Shown here: positions 53,442-57,025 of the stretch, in pieces
How positions within the stretch are numbered: the first letter of the stretch is position 1
Layout of the letters: each line of letters begins with the position of its first letter
Source of the DNA: Acidobacteriota bacterium
GTDB lineage: Bacteria; Acidobacteriota; Terriglobia; Bryobacterales; Bryobacteraceae
Assembly (NCBI GenBank): GCA_018268835.1
Contig: JAFDVU010000019.1
Location: 1 to 57,025 of the forward strand
DNA length: 57,025 bases
Direction of reading: 5' to 3'
Position numbers and translations under genes: made by a program
Notes under the pieces: model-generated
Told to the model about the DNA's origin: nothing
Databases searched by the model: none
What the model saw: only the letters and a program-made list of their open reading frames with translations

Positions 53442-54607
53442 TTCAAGGTCTCCAGGTATGCCACGATGTCGTGGATATTCTTGTCCGTGTAGCGCGGCAG
53501 CAGGTCGATATGCGCCTGCACGGGATCGTGCCGTTCCACCTTCACCGCGCGGCCGCGCGTGAACGAGCGGTACTGCCCGTTCGCGTCGCGCAGCGCAACC
53601 GTGAAATCGTCCAGGTAGAGCAGCGTGCCGGTGACGGCTGGCCCGGATGCCGCCGCCACTGTAACGGTCACCGGCTTACGCGGCGGCGCGCCGCCTCCGC
53701 CGCGTCGTCCGCCGCCCGCGCCGGGGAACAGGAACCGCTGCTGGATCGTGGGCGGATCGAGGCGCGACGCGATGCCGGCCAGATCGCCCGTGGGCGAGTG
53801 GCACTGCTTGCAGCCGCCGGCTCCCTCGAAGAATGCTTCGCCCGCCTTGGCGTCGCCGGTGAGCACGTTCTGCACCCGCGAATACGGCCCGCTGCGCAGC
53901 GTGTCCGCGACCTTCTGGTGCAGGAAGTGCGAGAGGTCCGCGATCTGCGCCTCCGTCAGCGTGCTCGCGGGCCGCCCGCTTTGCAGGGGATGGCCCTTCC
54001 TGAGAAAAGGACCGATTTCCTTGCCGTAGCGATCGTGCAGCACCACCAGGCTGCGCACGAGGTCGGGTCCCTTCTGCGCTTCGGGGACTCCGTCGCCGGC
54101 GCCGCGCGCTCGCGGACCGTGGCAGGTGACACACTCGGCGATGTACACCGTGCGTCCGCGATCCGCCGCCGCCGTGTCCACCACCTGCATATCGATTGGT
54201 CCCGCGCCGCCCGCCGCGCCGCCGCGCCCGGGCGCGGGCCCGCTGGGCTGCTGCGTCATGCCGAAGCCGAAGCGTCCGCCGCGTCCTCCGCGTCCGGCAA
54301 CTTGCCCCGCCGCGGCCCCGTTGGAGGGAAAGCTCTTCGCAAGGTAGTCCACCACCTGCGTGAATTCCGCGTCGGAGAGTTTGGCGCCCTCCTGCACCAT
54401 TTTCGAAACCTCCGCGTTCCACTGCTCGCGGCTCATGAAGCGTCCCGACACCATGGCCGCCGGATGACACACGCTGCACGCGCGCAGCACCACGTCCTTG
54501 CCGGCGCCGTCAGGCAGGGTCTGCGCGGACCCGGCCCACGGGACTAGAAGTGCGGCGCTCGCCGCGGCCAGACAGAGCCACCTCGCGTTCGAACAGGGAA
54601 AGGGCAT
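53438..54607 (-). CDS. Triheme c-type cytochrome with Gly/Arg-rich linkers
   Basis: The 389-residue protein has three CxxCH haem sites: CSVCH (44-48), CVTCH and CKQCH. Between the first two lies a low-complexity GRGGRGGRFGFG segment, and before the C-terminal domain a GGGRRGGGGAPPRKP segment. The C-terminal ~90 residues form a beta-rich domain (GTLLYLDDFTVALRDANGQYRSF) ending in a helix. Met 54607 is chosen because AGGAG lies 8 nt upstream and a signal peptide follows (WLCLAAASAALLVPWAGSAQ). It overlaps the quinoprotein gene by 4 nt and is its likely electron acceptor in the periplasm. Confidence 0.87.
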   Translation of the reverse strand: MPFPCSNARWLCLAAASAALLVPWAGSAQTLPDGAGKDVVLRACSVCHPAAMVSGRFMSREQWNAEVSKMVQEGAKLSDAEFTQVVDYLAKSFPSNGAAAGQVAGRGGRGGRFGFGMTQQPSGPAPGRGGAAGGAGPIDMQVVDTAAADRGRTVYIAECVTCHGPRARGAGDGVPEAQKGPDLVRSLVVLHDRYGKEIGPFLRKGHPLQSGRPASTLTEAQIADLSHFLHQKVADTLRSGPYSRVQNVLTGDAKAGEAFFEGAGGCKQCHSPTGDLAGIASRLDPPTIQQRFLFPGAGGGRRGGGGAPPRKPVTVTVAAASGPAVTGTLLYLDDFTVALRDANGQYRSFTRGRAVKVERHDPVQAHIDLLPRYTDKNIHDIVAYLETLK

Positions 54608-54634
54608 CCACGGATCTCCTGAGTTTTGCCCCAT

Positions 54635-54640
54635 GATACT
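54635..54640 (+). promoter_or_regulatory. -10 hexamer directly before the amidase gene
   Basis: GATACT lies 2 nt before the first ATG (54643) and 8 nt before the second (54649). The spacing fits a transcript starting at the second ATG. No ribosome site is present. Confidence 0.35.
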
Positions 54641-54642
54641 AA

Positions 54643-56010
54643 ATGTTCATGGACGAAATTCTGGCAGCCTCGGCGTCGCGGCAGGCGGAACTGGTGCGGA
54701 CACGCGCGATTTCCTCGGTCGAACTGGTGCGCGCGCACGTCGCCCGCATCGCACACGTGAATCCGCGCATCAACGCGGCAATCGAGGTCTTCGCGGAAGA
54801 TGCCCTGCACGCCGCGGCGCGGGCGGACGCGCGCATCGCCGCCGGCGAAGGCCGCGCCTTCGAAGGCGTGCCCTTCAGCGTGAAGGATTCGCTCGAGATC
54901 GCCGGCGCGGTGTGCACCGCCGGCACCGTGGGGCGGCGCAACGCCGAACCGGCGCGGCGCGATGCGACGCTGGTCGCGCGGATGCGCGCCGCCGGCGCCA
55001 TCCCGATCGCGCGCACCAACCTGCCGGACCTGCTCTTCTCCTTCGAAAGCGACAACCTGCTGTTCGGACGCACCTGCCATCCGCTGAATCCGGAGTACAC
55101 GCCGGGTGGCAGCAGCGGTGGCGAGGCGGCCCTCATCGCATCCTGCGCATCTCCCTTCGGCTTGGGCAGCGACGCCGCCGGCAGCGTGCGCCTTCCCGCC
55201 GCATTCTGCGGCATCGCGGGCATCAAGCCGACCAGCGGACGGCTGCCCCGCACCGGCCACATGCCGCCCTCCGGCGGCTGGATCGAAGCCCTGTGGCAGA
55301 TCGGACCGATGGCGCGCAAGGTGGACGACGTGATCGCGATGATGCGGATACTCAGCGGCGCGGACGGCGAGGATTTCACGTCGCCCGATATGCCCCTCGG
55401 CGATGCGCGCCGCGTCGACGTGGGAACGCTGCGCGCCGCCGTCTTCGCCGGAGCGTGCGACGCGGAGGTCGCCGAGACGGTGCGCGCCGCGGCGCGCGCG
55501 CTGCCATGCGTCGAAGAGGCCGCGCCCGCGTGCCTCGACCGTGCCTGGGATCTCGAGATGAAACTCCTCGGCGCCGACGGCGGAGACGGCGTACGCGGTT
55601 ACCTCGCGGACATCGGCTCCCACCAGGTGCACCCGCTGCTCACCGCGTGGCTGGATCAACTCGAACCCTATCGCACGGACGTCGCTGGGTTGGCACGCTA
55701 CTGGCACGAATGGGACGCGTACCGCGCGGAGATGGCGGCCTTCGCGCGCCGCTTCGACGTGCTGCTCTGCCCCGCGTACGCCAAAGCGGGGCTGCGCCAC
55801 GGCGAATCGGCGCGCGGCGAAAACTTCCGCGGCTTCCGCCACACCATGGCGTTCAACGTGGCCGGATGGCCGGCGGCGGTGGTGCGCCGCGGCACCTCGC
55901 GCGAAGGCTTGCCCATCGCCGTGCAGGTGGCCGCGCCGCCATGGCGCGAGGACCTCGCGCTCGCCGTCGCCCGCCACCTCGAAGCGGCCCCTCCCCTCAG
56001 CCCTGCTTGA
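54643..56010 (+). CDS. Amidase-signature family hydrolase
   Basis: The 455-residue enzyme carries the Ser-cisSer-Lys triad of the amidase signature family. Lys81 is in GVPFSVKDSLEIAG, the cis-Ser in YTPGGSSGGEAALIA (157/158), and the nucleophile Ser181 in LGSDAAGSVRLPAAFCGIAGIKPT. It hydrolyses C-N bonds of amides; the substrate cannot be read from the sequence. There is no signal peptide, so it is cytoplasmic. A GatA role is unlikely because no gatB or gatC is adjacent. The true start may be the second ATG (54649, MDEILAAS), which gives better spacing from the -10 hexamer. Confidence 0.87.
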   Translation: MFMDEILAASASRQAELVRTRAISSVELVRAHVARIAHVNPRINAAIEVFAEDALHAAARADARIAAGEGRAFEGVPFSVKDSLEIAGAVCTAGTVGRRNAEPARRDATLVARMRAAGAIPIARTNLPDLLFSFESDNLLFGRTCHPLNPEYTPGGSSGGEAALIASCASPFGLGSDAAGSVRLPAAFCGIAGIKPTSGRLPRTGHMPPSGGWIEALWQIGPMARKVDDVIAMMRILSGADGEDFTSPDMPLGDARRVDVGTLRAAVFAGACDAEVAETVRAAARALPCVEEAAPACLDRAWDLEMKLLGADGGDGVRGYLADIGSHQVHPLLTAWLDQLEPYRTDVAGLARYWHEWDAYRAEMAAFARRFDVLLCPAYAKAGLRHGESARGENFRGFRHTMAFNVAGWPAAVVRRGTSREGLPIAVQVAAPPWREDLALAVARHLEAAPPLSPA

Positions 56011-56032
56011 CCAGGTGCGGCATCGTCGGCGT

Positions 56033-57025
56033 TCATCGGCTGCTAATAAAGCGCCCCGCGCACTTGCGGTTGTACGCGGCGATCAGGTCGAAGACGTAGT
56101 TGAAGCGGTCGTAGTCCGGCGCCGCCGCGCCGGTGAACTGGCGTGAATCCGCGGTGAACGCCCAGTAAGCCGCCAGCGCCGCGCGCGATTCGCAGAGCGC
56201 GTCGAAGTAGTCGCTGAGCGCGGCGCGGTACCCGGCGTCGTCGAAGTTCGCCGGCGTCGGGGTCCAGTGGCCCAGGATGCCGAACTCCCCGAGAAACAGC
56301 GGGCGCTTCAGTGCCCGGGCGCGTTCGCCGGCGGTGCGCAACCACGCGCGCGTCGCGGCCGGATCGTAACCGCCGGGCGCTTCGTAGTGATGCATCGACA
56401 ACAGGTCCACCGGCGCCGGCGCGGTCCACGACGTGGCTTCGAGTGCCTGCTCCGGCGTGTCCTCGCCCCAGTGTTCGCCCGGCTTGAACGGCATGGTGGC
56501 GATCCGGTACTGCGCCGGCCGCACTTCCGACGCTCCCGATGAAATCGGCCGCGTCCGGTCGAGCGCGCGCACCTCGCGGGCGAACGCGCGCACCGCCACC
56601 ATGCCCGCCATGGAGCGCACAATGTTGCGGTTGTCCTTGCGGCCTTCCGGCAGGAGCGCGATCGCGTTGGGCAGGTCCCACGCAAGATTGTCCTCGTTGG
56701 CGAATTCCCACGCCCAGATGATGGAGCGGTTCCGGTAGCGCGTGACGAACTCGCGCGTGTACTGCGCGGCGTACCGGCGCGTTCGGCTGTCTTCATCGAG
56801 CCACGCCGAGCGGAACTCGTCGAAGTCGAAGGGGACGTTCCAGGCGTTCCAGAAGAGCGTCGGGATAAGCCCGACGCGGGCGCGCTCGCAGGCGGCCACC
56901 AGCAGATCCATGTTGTGCCAGTAGCGGCGCGGATCCTCGCGGTAGGGCTTCCGGTTGTCGAAGTAGGATGCCCAGAAGCGCACGAACGGAATGTTGTGCC
57001 GTCCCAGGAATTCGATCGCCCGGAA
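56033..57025 (-). CDS. GH5-like (cellulase/mannanase-type) hydrolase, 5' end missing
   Basis: The frame is open from the right edge (FRAIEFLGRHNIPFVRFWASYF) to the stop at 56033. At least 330 residues are present and the N-terminus lies outside the window. Clan A glycosidase features are visible: RNRSIIWAWEFANEDNL with the acid/base Glu in an Asn-Glu pair, LLSMHHYEAPGG, and RPLFLGEFGILGHW with the nucleophile Glu. It probably hydrolyses a beta-linked glucan or mannan. Whether it has a signal peptide cannot be told. It converges with the amidase gene, with 22 nt between them. Confidence 0.8.
   Translation of the reverse strand, partial: FRAIEFLGRHNIPFVRFWASYFDNRKPYREDPRRYWHNMDLLVAACERARVGLIPTLFWNAWNVPFDFDEFRSAWLDEDSRTRRYAAQYTREFVTRYRNRSIIWAWEFANEDNLAWDLPNAIALLPEGRKDNRNIVRSMAGMVAVRAFAREVRALDRTRPISSGASEVRPAQYRIATMPFKPGEHWGEDTPEQALEATSWTAPAPVDLLSMHHYEAPGGYDPAATRAWLRTAGERARALKRPLFLGEFGILGHWTPTPANFDDAGYRAALSDYFDALCESRAALAAYWAFTADSRQFTGAAAPDYDRFNYVFDLIAAYNRKCAGRFISSR

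Overview
The window is GC-rich, gene-dense bacterial DNA. It most likely comes from an Acidobacteriota member of the Solibacter/Bryobacter lineage. The strongest marker is the 1619-residue surface protein at 6685-11544, whose last ~230 residues match my memory of the Solibacter-specific C-terminal domain (TIGR03437). Paired PSD1 (DUF1549/DUF1553) and DUF1501 genes, PQQ dehydrogenases, PEP-CTERM proteins and many Tat or Sec signals fit the same group. The taxonomy is inference from gene content only.

Layout. 1-2549 holds the end of an outer-membrane barrel, a cupredoxin-like protein and a sensor histidine kinase. A 187-bp imperfect palindrome (2545-2731) separates the kinase from a convergent penicillin-binding transpeptidase. 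4020-11544 holds a PQQ dehydrogenase with an inserted cytochrome c, a frameshifted gene remnant and the giant beta-helix/IPT protein. 12028-14145 is housekeeping: tRNA-Leu(GAG), secG, trmJ-like and a GT9 glycosyltransferase.

14282-17196 is the most unusual part. A promoter precedes a purine-rich, hairpin-rich noncoding RNA candidate of about 613 nt, closed by a 10-bp end-to-end helix and a T tract. A bacterial-microcompartment shell gene and an acylating aldehyde dehydrogenase follow. The dehydrogenase frame continues past a single TGA into a Pro-rich linker and a conserved-looking ITPSARDL segment. Next come an unknown acidic protein, recJ, a lytic transglycosylase, glucan phosphorylase and a Cys-rich small protein.

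32382-23595 (minus) looks like a five-gene operon: ToxR-like regulator with a TolB-type propeller, Cys/His-rich small protein, TonB-dependent receptor, PSD1 protein and DUF1501 protein. Three helically phased TTCAC repeats lie between the regulator and a divergent PEP-CTERM gene. A second PSD1/DUF1501 pair runs on the plus strand (33164-37661).

37664-43567 is carbohydrate-related: UbiA-like membrane protein, sugar isomerase-like protein, GH32 hydrolase, small unknown protein, Gfo/Idh/MocA oxidoreductase and a PEP-CTERM protein. 43785-56010 holds a BNR-type propeller protein, a four-gene MacAB-like ABC export operon, DUF2293, a PQQ alcohol dehydrogenase with a triheme cytochrome c, and an amidase. 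A GH5-like hydrolase runs off the right edge. Several start codons sit only 2-10 nt behind -10-like hexamers, often TAGACT, which suggests very short leaders or leaderless transcripts.
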